A DNA stretch of 9,190 nt from an uncultured Pseudomonadota bacterium (GTDB lineage Bacteria; Pseudomonadota; Gammaproteobacteria; Burkholderiales; Burkholderiaceae), in assembly GCA_946480245.1 (NCBI GenBank), contig CAMLIZ010000176.1, forward strand, positions 1 through 9,190, in the 5' to 3' direction. The first letter of the stretch is position 1. The number at the start of each line of letters is the position of its first letter. Shown in pieces: positions 1-7,589 of this stretch. The notes under the pieces are model-generated. The model was not told the origin of the DNA. It did not search any database and saw nothing but the letters and a program-made list of their open reading frames with translations. The position numbers were made by a program, and so were the translations under genes.

Positions 1-418
1 GGTCGTCGTCCAGCGTGAACACGTGCTGCGTGCCGGCCTGGAACGCGATGCGGCTCACCCACTGGAAGTGCCTGCGGCTGCACACCACCACGGCGGGCTC
101 GGCGTTGCCCACGAAGTACTCGATCTCGGCGGCCTGGTAGGCGGTGTTCAGCGGCAGGTACACGAAGCCGGCGCGCAACACCGCGAGGTACAGCATCACC
201 GCCTCCACCGATTTCTCCACCTGCACCGCCACGCGCGCGCCGGCGGGCAGCGCCAGCCCCTGCAGCAGGTTGGCGATCATCGCGCTGCCGCGCTCCAGGT
301 CGCGCCACGTGTAGTGCTGCGGCGCGCCGGGGCCGTCGGCGGTTTCGATCGCCCGCGTGTCCAGGTCGGCCGGGAAGTGCGCGCGCAGCGCGGCATAGAG
401 GTTGTGGTTGTCGCTCAT
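1..418 (-). CDS. matB: Malonyl-CoA synthetase (MatB-like acyl-CoA ligase), N-terminal part, cut by the left edge
   Basis: Seen: an open frame of 139 codons from the ATG at 418 to the window edge, with no stop. It holds the N-terminal part of an ANL-superfamily (AMP-forming) acyl-CoA ligase. Residues 67-84 (VEKSVEAVMLYLAVLRAG) and 85-94 (FVYLPLNTAY) match the block characteristic of malonyl-CoA synthetases, as does the following EIEYFVGNAEPAVVVC at 98-113. The P-loop, the A8 motif and the catalytic lysine lie outside the window, so activity cannot be judged. Known of the family: MatB joins malonate (sometimes methylmalonate) to CoA using ATP, in the cytoplasm. The start lies 5 nt after the stop of the crotonase-family gene, so the two are almost certainly cotranscribed and probably translationally coupled. 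Alternative: a ligase for another short acid. The ligase family is secure; the exact substrate is less so. Confidence 0.8.
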   Translation of the reverse strand, partial: MSDNHNLYAALRAHFPADLDTRAIETADGPGAPQHYTWRDLERGSAMIANLLQGLALPAGARVAVQVEKSVEAVMLYLAVLRAGFVYLPLNTAYQAAEIEYFVGNAEPAVVVCSRRHFQWVSRIAFQAGTQHVFTLDDD

Positions 419-423
419 GGGCC

Positions 424-1254
424 TCAGAAGCGCGGCGGGCGCTTTTCGAGAAACGCGGTGATGCCTTCGCGATGCTCGGGATGATCCGCGTAGGCGAAGT
501 GGCGGTGCTGCTCGGCGGCGTCGAGACGGCCTTCGGCGAGCAGCCGCAGGGTGCGCTTGTTCAGCCGCGCGGCATGCGGCGACAGCGCCGCGATGCGCTG
601 CGCCGTGGCTTCTGCCTCCGCGGCCACGACATCGGGCGCCACCACGCGGTGCAGCACGCCGCGCCCCAAGGCCTCGGCGGCGCTCAGCAGGCGCGCTTCG
701 AGCAGCAACTCGCGCAGCACCGGCGCGGGCAGCACGCGCGCCAGCACTTCCATCTCGCCCGGCGCCATCGGGAAGCCCAGGCGCGCGATCGGGATGCCGA
801 AGCGCGCCGACGCGGCGGCGATGCGCAGGTCGCAGCAAGCGGCGATCTCCAGCCCGCCGCCCACGCACGAGCCCTCGATCTGCGCCACCAGCGGGATCTC
901 GCAGGCCAGCAGCGCGGCCAGCGCAGGCGCCACCACCTGCTGGTGATAGTGGCGCAGCGAGGCCTCCTCGAAGCGGAACTGCGGCAGCTCGGCGATGTCG
1001 GCGCCGGCCGCGAAGTGCCCGCCTGCGCCGGCCAGCAGCACGGCGCGTGGCGCCTCGGCTTCGGGCAGCGCCTGCAGGCGCTCGAACAGCGCGCGCAGCT
1101 CGCGCCACATCTGCACGCTGATCGCGTTCTGCTTGCCGGGGTTGTGCAGGGTGACCCGCAGCACGCCGTGCGCATCTGCAGCCTCGCTGTGCACGCGGGC
1201 AGGGTCGGCATGCTGGTCCGTGCTGATGCGCGGGCCCGGGGGCTGGGGGTACAT
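424..1254 (-). CDS. Enoyl-CoA hydratase/isomerase (crotonase) family protein
   Basis: A 276-residue protein of usual crotonase length if started at the ATG at 1254. The frame stays open back to 1407, but that extension lies inside the divergent regulator gene and is unlike the family. The start is not certain: only a weak purine stretch precedes it, and a GTG at codon 21 is possible. Family marks are HFAAGADI at 80-87 and CVGGGLEIAACCDLRIA at 130-146, which form the CoA thioester oxyanion hole. One catalytic glutamate is present (E136 in GGGLE). The second glutamate of classical hydratases, in a QPE motif, is replaced by I156 (GIPI, 153-156). It may therefore not be an ordinary hydratase; isomerase, thioesterase or decarboxylase activity are alternatives in this superfamily. 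It stands directly upstream of the MatB-like ligase, so its substrate may be the acyl-CoA that ligase makes (inference). Confidence 0.85.
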   Translation of the reverse strand: MYPQPPGPRISTDQHADPARVHSEAADAHGVLRVTLHNPGKQNAISVQMWRELRALFERLQALPEAEAPRAVLLAGAGGHFAAGADIAELPQFRFEEASLRHYHQQVVAPALAALLACEIPLVAQIEGSCVGGGLEIAACCDLRIAAASARFGIPIARLGFPMAPGEMEVLARVLPAPVLRELLLEARLLSAAEALGRGVLHRVVAPDVVAAEAEATAQRIAALSPHAARLNKRTLRLLAEGRLDAAEQHRHFAYADHPEHREGITAFLEKRPPRF

Positions 1255-1267
1255 TGTTCGATCCACG

Positions 1268-2743
<1,476 letters not shown>

Positions 2744-2745
2744 CT

Positions 2746-2816
2746 GAAATCCGGACAGTCGTCTTGCGTGTGGACGACAGGGATGTCTGCTCCCCAGACA
2801 CGCCGTTCCGGATTTC
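2746..2816. repeat. Nested inverted repeats able to form a three-way junction
   Basis: A perfect 10-bp inverted repeat, GAAATCCGGA at 2746-2755 and TCCGGATTTC at 2807-2816, encloses two smaller perfect dyads: GTCGTC/GACGAC (2758-2763 with 2773-2778) and TGTCTG/CAGACA (2784-2789 with 2795-2800). As RNA or extruded DNA this forms a three-way junction. It begins 2 nt after the regulator's stop codon and is followed by a weak T-rich stretch (TTTATT, about 2820-2825), so it might end regulator transcription. It may equally be a cluster of protein-binding dyads. The repeats are directly visible; the function is inferred. Confidence 0.75.
2758..2800. promoter_or_regulatory. Candidate upstream activator sites for the sigma-54 activator
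   Basis: Two dyads lie about 75-115 bp upstream of the -24 element: a 6-bp-arm dyad with a 9-nt spacer (2758-2778) and TGTCTGCTCCCCAGACA (2784-2800). Enhancer-binding proteins with Fis-type helix-turn-helix domains usually bind dyads about 80-200 bp upstream of the start point, and the activator gene ends just before them. An AT-richer segment between the dyads and the promoter (about 2811-2845) could allow DNA bending, but no exact IHF consensus was found. The two dyads differ in sequence, so at most one may be the true site. Confidence 0.5.
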
Positions 2817-2873
2817 GCCTTTATTCACGAATTTCGCCGCCTTTTCCGAGGGTTTGCACTGATCCGGTGCGCC

Positions 2874-2888
2874 TGGCACAGGCCTTGC
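2874..2888 (+). promoter_or_regulatory. Sigma-54 (-24/-12) promoter of the transporter/depolymerase operon
   Basis: The sequence TGGCACAGGCCTTGC matches the sigma-54 consensus TGGCAC-N5-TTGC. The invariant GG (2875-2876) and GC (2887-2888) are separated by exactly 10 nt. The predicted start point is near 2900, giving a leader of roughly 50 nt before the binding-protein ATG at 2952. A sigma-54 activator gene ends 130 bp upstream, which makes a chance match unlikely. Confidence 0.85.
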
Positions 2889-2951
2889 GCTGCAGGAGGC
2901 TCGAATCCGGCGGGACGGACCGCCGGGCACACACCACTGGAGACACTCCTC

Positions 2952-4154
2952 ATGCGCATTCCGCGACGTCTGTGCCTTGCCGCCTTGTCGGCGGCCGCCG
3001 TTCTTGCCACCGCTCCCGCCGCCTGGGGCGCCGGCGGCGAGATCCGCATCGCCCACGTGTACAGCAAGACCGGCCCGCTGGAGGCCTACGCCAAGCAGAC
3101 CCAGATCGGCCTGATGATGGGGCTGGAGTACGCCACCGGCGGCACGATGGCGGTCAACGGCAAGAAGCTGGTGGTGATCGAGAAGGACGACCAGGGCAAG
3201 CCCGACGTGGGCAAGAGCCTGCTCGCCGCGGCCTACAGCGACGACAAGGCGGACCTCGCCATCGGCCCCACGGCGTCGAACGTGGCGCTGGCGATGCTGC
3301 CGGTGGCCGAAGAGAACAAGAAGATCCTGCTGGTGGAGCCGGCCGTGGCCGACGCGATCACCGGAGACAAGTGGAACAAGTACATCTTCCGCACCGCGCG
3401 CAACAGCTCGCAGGACGCGATCTCCAATGCCGTGGCGCTGGACAAGCCCGGCGTCACGATCGCCACGCTGGCGCAGGACTACGCGTTCGGCCGTGATGGC
3501 GTCAAGGCGTTCAAGGACGCGCTGAAGACCGCCAAGGTGGTGCACGAGGAGTACCTGCCGCCGGCCACCACCGACTTCACCGCCGGCCTGCAGCACATCA
3601 TCGACGCGCTGAAGGACAAGCCGGGCCGCAAGGTGGTGTGGGTGGTGTGGGCCGGTGCCAACGCGCCGTTCAACAAGATCGCCGACCTGGAGCTGAAGCA
3701 GCGCTACGGCATCGAGCTGTCCACCGGCGGCAACATCCTGCCGGCGATGGCCGCGTACAAGCGCTTCCCCGGCATGGAAGGCGCCACCTACTACTACTTC
3801 GGCATTCCGAAGAACCCGGTCAACGAGTGGCTGGTGGCCAACCACTACAGCCGCTACAAGGTACCGCCCGACTTCTTCACGGCCGGCGGCATGGCGGCGG
3901 GCATCGCGGTGGTGGAGGCGCTCAAGAAGACCGGCGGCGACACCAGCACCAACAAGCTCATCAAGACCATGGAGGGCATGAGCTTCGAGACGCCGAAGGG
4001 CAAGATGACCTTCCGCAAGGAAGACCACCAGGCGATGCAGTCGATGTACCACTTCAAGATCAAGGACGACCCCGCCTTCACCTGGGGCGTGCCGGAGCTG
4101 GTGCACGAGATCAAGCCTGAAGAGATGCAGGTTCCGATCCGCAACCATCGCTGA
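2952..4154 (+). CDS. Periplasmic substrate-binding protein of a Liv/HAAT-type ABC importer
   Basis: A 400-residue type I periplasmic binding protein (Peripla_BP_6 / branched-chain amino acid receptor family). The start is the ATG at 2952, with Shine-Dalgarno GGAGA at 2939-2943. A Sec signal peptide is clear: basic MRIPRR, a hydrophobic stretch at about 8-22, and probable cleavage near AAWGA (23-27). Family landmarks are the first strand IRIAHVYSKTGPLEAYAKQT (31-50), DLAIGPTASNVALAMLPVA (101-119), and a hinge-region aromatic block ATYYYFGIPKN (278-288). It captures the ligand in the periplasm and delivers it to the downstream permeases. The family also binds amides, urea and aromatic or hydroxy acids, and I cannot read the ligand from the residues. 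As first gene after the sigma-54 promoter, followed by a hairpin, it is probably the most abundant product of the operon. The neighbouring PHB depolymerase suggests a hydroxyacid ligand (inference). Confidence 0.92.
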   Translation: MRIPRRLCLAALSAAAVLATAPAAWGAGGEIRIAHVYSKTGPLEAYAKQTQIGLMMGLEYATGGTMAVNGKKLVVIEKDDQGKPDVGKSLLAAAYSDDKADLAIGPTASNVALAMLPVAEENKKILLVEPAVADAITGDKWNKYIFRTARNSSQDAISNAVALDKPGVTIATLAQDYAFGRDGVKAFKDALKTAKVVHEEYLPPATTDFTAGLQHIIDALKDKPGRKVVWVVWAGANAPFNKIADLELKQRYGIELSTGGNILPAMAAYKRFPGMEGATYYYFGIPKNPVNEWLVANHYSRYKVPPDFFTAGGMAAGIAVVEALKKTGGDTSTNKLIKTMEGMSFETPKGKMTFRKEDHQAMQSMYHFKIKDDPAFTWGVPELVHEIKPEEMQVPIRNHR

Positions 4155-4195
4155 TCGCAGGCCGCGCACCGCCACCCGATCGATTCCTAGAACAA

Positions 4196-4213
4196 CCCCC
4201 GGGCACACGGGGG
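4196..4213 (+). other. Intercistronic GC hairpin after the binding-protein gene
   Basis: Arms CCCCCG (4196-4201) and CGGGGG (4208-4213) with a 6-nt loop form a strong hairpin in the 103-bp gap between the binding-protein and depolymerase genes. A TTTT run follows only 10 nt later (4224-4227), so this is not a classical intrinsic terminator. It may act as a partial terminator or as a 3' stabiliser of the binding-protein mRNA, a common way of making more binding protein than membrane components. Confidence 0.6.
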
Positions 4214-4244
4214 CTGGAGGGACTTTTGTGTCCAACCCTTCCAC

Positions 4245-4250
4245 AGGAGA
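4245..4250 (+). promoter_or_regulatory. Ribosome binding site that fixes the depolymerase start
   Basis: AGGAGA lies 7 nt before the ATG at 4258. An in-frame GTG at 4228 would add ten residues ahead of the signal peptide and has no comparable site, so 4258 is preferred. Confidence 0.85.
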
Positions 4251-4257
4251 CAGATCG

Positions 4258-5748
4258 ATGAGGTTCCAACACATCCGATGGCTGGCGGCGGCCGCCGCGC
4301 TGGCGTGCGGCGCCGCCCATGCCGCGTCGGCGCTGCCGCAGCTCAACGTCGACAAGACGAAGATCAGCGTGTCCGGGCTGTCCTCGGGCGGCTTCATGGC
4401 CAACCAGCTCGGCTATGCCTACTCCGCCACCTTCATGGGCGTGGGCGTGTTCGCCGGCGGCCCGTACAACTGCGCCGGCCACAGCAACTACACCGCGTGC
4501 ATGTACAACGCGAGCATCAGCAGCAGCATGCTGAGCACGATGCAGGCCGACATCAACAACTGGAGCGGCACCAGCATCGACAACAAGGCCAACGTGGCCG
4601 GCCAGAAGGTCTACCTGTTCGTCGGCACCAGCGACTACACCGTCGGCCCGAACCCGATGAACGCGGTGAACACGCAGTACCAGAACAACGGCGTCGGTTC
4701 GGGCAACCTGCAGTACGTGCAGCGCGCCAGCACCGCGCACGTGTTCCCCACCGACTTCGACGGCACCGGCGACAACGCCTGCGGCAGCAGCGCCTCGCCC
4801 TACATCGCCAACTGCGGCTACGACGGCGCCAAGGCGGCGTTCACGCAGTTCTACGGCGCCCTGAACGCGCGCAACAACGCACCGGCGGCCAGCAATTACA
4901 TCGAGTTCGACCAGACGCCGTACACCAACAACAACCTCGGCATGGCGGCCACCGGCTGGATCTACGTGCCCGCCAACTGCGCCAGCGGCACGCAATGCAA
5001 GCTGCACGTGGCGCTGCACGGCTGCCTGCAGAACTACGCGACGATCGGCGACAAGTTCATCAAGAACACCGGCTACACGCGCTGGGCCGACACCAACAAC
5101 ATCATCGTGCTGTTCCCGCAGACGAAGGTGGACAACACCAGCCATGCCACCGCGGCCAGCGGCTCGCTGGCCAACGCCAACGGCTGCTGGGACTGGATCG
5201 GCTGGTACGGCAACAACTTCGCGCAGAAGTCCGGCACGCAGATGGCCGCGATCAAGGCGATGGTCGACCGCGTGGCCTCCGGCTCCACCGGTGGCGGGGG
5301 CTCCAGTCTGCCGGCGCCCACCAACGTGAGCGCGAGCAACGCCACCAGCACCAGCATGCAGATCGGCTGGAGCGCGGTGAGCGGTGCCACCGGCTACAAC
5401 GTGTACCGCGGCGGCAGCAAGGTCAACGCGTCCGCCGTCAGCGGCACCAGCTACACCGACAGCGGCCTCAGCCCCGGCACCAGCTACACGTGGACGGTGC
5501 GCGCGGTGGACGGCAATGGCGCCGAGGGCGCAGTGTCGTCACCCGTGACCGCCAGCACCACCGGCAGCGCGGCCGTCTGCTACACGGCGAGCAACTATGC
5601 GCACACCACCGCAGGGCGCGCGCACCAGTCGGGCGGCTACACGTATGCCAACGGCTCCAACCAGAACATGGGGCTGTGGAACACCTACGTGACGACCACG
5701 CTCAAGCAGACCGGCACCAACTACTACGTGATCGGCACCTGCCCATGA
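4258..5748 (+). CDS. phaZ: Extracellular poly(3-hydroxybutyrate) depolymerase, type II catalytic domain, with FN3 and substrate-binding domains
   Basis: A 496-residue secreted serine esterase that hydrolyses short-chain polyhydroxyalkanoate (PHB) to oligomers and monomers outside the cell. Signal peptide at 1-22 (cleavage near AAHA). The catalytic domain spans about 27-340: lipase box GLSSG at 40-44 with nucleophile S42, probable D126 (GTSDYTVG), H161 (TAHVFPTD) and an oxyanion histidine H254 (ALHGC). The lipase box near the N-terminus and the oxyanion His last is the type II order. A Gly/Ser linker (342-350) leads to one fibronectin type III domain (351-434). A C-terminal substrate-binding domain (440-496) carries flanking C441 and C495 and the SNYAHTTAGRAHQSGGY segment (445-461) typical of PHB depolymerases. 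All expected parts are present and length is normal. Its stop overlaps the next gene's start (ATGA), which ties it to the ABC importer. Catalytic residues are assigned by motif, not alignment. Confidence 0.93.
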   Translation: MRFQHIRWLAAAAALACGAAHAASALPQLNVDKTKISVSGLSSGGFMANQLGYAYSATFMGVGVFAGGPYNCAGHSNYTACMYNASISSSMLSTMQADINNWSGTSIDNKANVAGQKVYLFVGTSDYTVGPNPMNAVNTQYQNNGVGSGNLQYVQRASTAHVFPTDFDGTGDNACGSSASPYIANCGYDGAKAAFTQFYGALNARNNAPAASNYIEFDQTPYTNNNLGMAATGWIYVPANCASGTQCKLHVALHGCLQNYATIGDKFIKNTGYTRWADTNNIIVLFPQTKVDNTSHATAASGSLANANGCWDWIGWYGNNFAQKSGTQMAAIKAMVDRVASGSTGGGGSSLPAPTNVSASNATSTSMQIGWSAVSGATGYNVYRGGSKVNASAVSGTSYTDSGLSPGTSYTWTVRAVDGNGAEGAVSSPVTASTTGSAAVCYTASNYAHTTAGRAHQSGGYTYANGSNQNMGLWNTYVTTTLKQTGTNYYVIGTCP

Positions 5749-6524
5749 CCCTGGAAACGCGCGACCTGACGATCCGCTTCGGCGGCCACGTGGCGGTGGA
5801 CCACGTGTCCTGCACCTTCGCGCCGGGCACGCTCACCGCCATCGTGGGCCCCAACGGCGCGGGCAAGACGACGTACTTCAACCTGATCTCCGGGCAGCTG
5901 CCGGCCTCCGAGGGCCAGGTGCTGCTGAACGGGGAGAACCTGTCGTCGCTGCCGGCGCCGCTGCGCACCCGCAAGGGGCTGGGTCGCGCGTTCCAGCTCA
6001 CGCAGCTGTTTCCCAACCTGAGCGTGCAGGAGAACGTGCGCCTGGCGGTGCAGGCCCGGCACGAAGGCCTGCGCCGCTTCGGTGCGCTCGACCTGCTGCG
6101 CGTGTGGCTGGACCGGCGCGACTGGATCGACGAGGCGCGCAGCATCCTCGAGACGGTGCGCCTGTCGACCAAGGCCGACGCGCACGCGGCCAGCCTGCCG
6201 CACGGCGACCAGCGCAAGCTGGAGGTGGCGTTGCTGATCGCGCTCGACCCGCAAGTGTTCATGTTCGACGAACCCACCGCCGGCATGAGTGTGGACGAGG
6301 TGCCAGTGATCCTGGACCTCATCCGCGCGCTCAAGGCCCGGCGCGACCGCACGATCCTGCTCGTCGAACACAAGATGGATGTGGTGCGCGAACTGGCCGA
6401 CCGCATCATCGTGCTGCACAACGGCCAGCTCGTGGCCGACGGCGACCCGGCCGAGGTGATCGCGTCGCCGGTGGTGCAGCAGGCCTACCTGGGCACGGCG
6501 CCGGTCGAGGAGGTGGCGGCATGA
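5745..6524 (+). CDS. LivG-type ABC transporter ATP-binding protein
   Basis: A 259-residue cytoplasmic ATPase that powers the importer as one half of a LivG/LivF heterodimer. Walker A GPNGAGKT at 35-42, Q-loop Q84 (RAFQLTQLFPNLSV), signature LPHGDQRKLE at 151-160, Walker B VFMFDEPTAGM at 171-181 and switch histidine H209 (LLVEHKMDVV) are all intact. The long insert between Q-loop and signature and the TAGM segment are LivG-type. The signature is slightly divergent from LSGGQ, as is usual in LivG. The start is fixed by the 4-bp ATGA overlap with the depolymerase stop; the frame is open far upstream, but that part is only a shadow of the depolymerase gene. Its own stop overlaps the LivF-type start in the same way. 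Confidence 0.95.
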   Translation: MTLETRDLTIRFGGHVAVDHVSCTFAPGTLTAIVGPNGAGKTTYFNLISGQLPASEGQVLLNGENLSSLPAPLRTRKGLGRAFQLTQLFPNLSVQENVRLAVQARHEGLRRFGALDLLRVWLDRRDWIDEARSILETVRLSTKADAHAASLPHGDQRKLEVALLIALDPQVFMFDEPTAGMSVDEVPVILDLIRALKARRDRTILLVEHKMDVVRELADRIIVLHNGQLVADGDPAEVIASPVVQQAYLGTAPVEEVAA

Positions 6525-7267
6525 GCAACATCCTCGAACTCAGCGGCGTGCACACGCACATCGGCGCGTATCACATCCTGCACGGCGTGGACCTTGCCGT
6601 GCCCGAAGGCGAGCTGACGATGCTGCTGGGCCGCAACGGCGCCGGCAAGACGACCACGCTGCGCACGATCATGGGCCTGTGGCAGGCCAGCCAAGGCAGC
6701 GTGCGCTTCCAGGGCCGGCAGATCGGCGGGCCGGGCGGCCAGCAGAGCACACCGCTGATCGCCGAGGGCGGCATCGCCTACGTGCCGGAGAACATGGGCA
6801 TCTTCGGCGACCTTACCGTCAAGGACAACATGGTGCTGGCCGCGCGTCGCGCCCGCACCGCCGACCAGTTGGACACGCAACGGCTCGACTGGATCTTCGG
6901 CCTCTTCCCCGCGTTGCGAAAGTTCTGGCTCTACCCGGCCGGCAAGCTGAGCGGCGGCCAGAAGCAGATGCTCGCCGTGGCGCGCGCGATCGTCGAGCCG
7001 CGCCAGCTGATCCTCGTGGACGAGCCGAGCAAGGGGCTCGCCCCGTCGATCATCCAGAACCTCATCAGCGCCTTCAAGGAGCTGAAGCGCCAGCGCACGA
7101 CGATCCTGCTCGTCGAGCAGAACTTCGCGATGGCCAAGGCGCTGGGCGACCACGTGGCGGTGATGGACGACGGGCGGGTGGTGCACAGCGGCGCGATGGC
7201 GGAGCTGGCGGAGGATGATTCGCTGCAGCAGCGGTTGCTGGGGTTGTCTTTGGGGGCGCATCAGTGA
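6521..7267 (+). CDS. LivF-type ABC transporter ATP-binding protein
   Basis: A 248-residue second ATPase of the Liv/HAAT importer. Walker A GRNGAGKT at 37-44, AYVPENMGIFGDLTV at 86-100 (Q-loop region, where LivF proteins carry VPE), signature LSGGQKQM at 143-150, Walker B LILVDEPSKGLAP at 163-175, and VEQNFAMA at 198-205, where LivF proteins carry Gln in place of the switch His. All motifs are intact. The start codon overlaps the LivG-type stop (ATGA). Downstream the operon is broken by a 322-bp non-coding stretch with a large inverted repeat before the permease genes. Confidence 0.95.
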   Translation: MSNILELSGVHTHIGAYHILHGVDLAVPEGELTMLLGRNGAGKTTTLRTIMGLWQASQGSVRFQGRQIGGPGGQQSTPLIAEGGIAYVPENMGIFGDLTVKDNMVLAARRARTADQLDTQRLDWIFGLFPALRKFWLYPAGKLSGGQKQMLAVARAIVEPRQLILVDEPSKGLAPSIIQNLISAFKELKRQRTTILLVEQNFAMAKALGDHVAVMDDGRVVHSGAMAELAEDDSLQQRLLGLSLGAHQ

Positions 7268-7589
7268 GTCGCGTGTCTTTCGGTTGGCGCGAGCAAAGCT
7301 GCGGGCGGGCCGCCGTCGGGGCTTCATCTGCTTGCCCACGCTGCGCGAGGGTTCCCTGCGATGCTCGGTCTTGTGGCCCGTGGCCGAACTCGCTTCGTTC
7401 GCTTCAACAACTGACCCGCTGGGACTGGTCGAGCGAAGAGAGCGCAGCGAACGAAGCGAGTTTCCCAGCGCGACCTCAGCCCGAGCATCGCAGCGGAGTC
7501 GGCGCCGCAGGCGACGATCGCCCCAGTGTGAGCGCCCGCCGGGTACCGCCTGCCGCGACGCGCCAACCATCGCCAGACCTTCTCACCCA
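7268..7589. other. 322-bp non-coding stretch inside the operon
   Basis: No convincing gene is present. The LivH frame is open backwards through it to 7215, but that translation is Arg/Ser-rich and resembles no permease. The centre holds a large inverted repeat (7356-7493). Its right flank adds a small hairpin, GGCGA-CGA-TCGCC (7510-7522). The left flank (7268-7355) shows no feature I can name. No sigma-54 or clear sigma-70 promoter was found, and no good ribosome binding site before the LivH start. Every other gap downstream of the depolymerase start is an overlap or 13 nt, so this block looks like an insertion. Confidence 0.75.
7356..7493. repeat. Large interrupted inverted repeat, probable extragenic or MITE-like element
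   Basis: Two pairs of perfect arms are nested. CTGCGATGCTCGG (7356-7368) pairs with CCGAGCATCGCAG (7481-7493). AACTCGCTTCGTTCGCT (7387-7403) pairs with AGCGAACGAAGCGAGTT (7446-7462). A third pair, CGCTGGGA (7417-7424) and TCCCAGCG (7463-7470), crosses the second and would make an alternative fold or pseudoknot. From memory, intergenic blocks with a GAACTCGCTTCG...CGAAGCGAGTT core recur in Burkholderiales genomes, which suggests a dispersed repeat family; this needs a genome search. No transposase and no clear target-site duplication are visible. Confidence 0.8.

Noticed and set aside
2768..3496. Plus-strand open frame (242 codons) across the promoter and the start of the binding-protein gene
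   Set aside because: Out of frame with the binding protein, spans the sigma-54 promoter, and gives an Arg/Gly-rich translation.
4111..5145. Minus-strand open frame (344 codons) opposite the depolymerase
   Set aside because: Repetitive Val/Ala/Gly/Arg translation with no motifs, opposite a gene with a complete catalytic domain.
4278..5744. Upstream extension of the LivG-type frame through the depolymerase gene
   Set aside because: Arg/Gln/His-rich nonsense in the wrong frame. The ABC protein starts properly at 5745 with a normal LivG N-terminus.
5724..6421. Two overlapping minus-strand frames opposite the LivG-type gene
   Set aside because: Antisense shadows of an intact ABC ATPase gene with no recognisable domain.
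7356..7493. CRISPR array or integron attC site
   Set aside because: Arms occur as inverted pairs rather than evenly spaced direct repeats, and no cas genes, integrase or attC core motifs are present.
7215..7589. N-terminal extension of the LivH-type permease
   Set aside because: It overlaps the end of LivF and passes through the inverted repeat; composition is not permease-like. The open frame is due to high GC.
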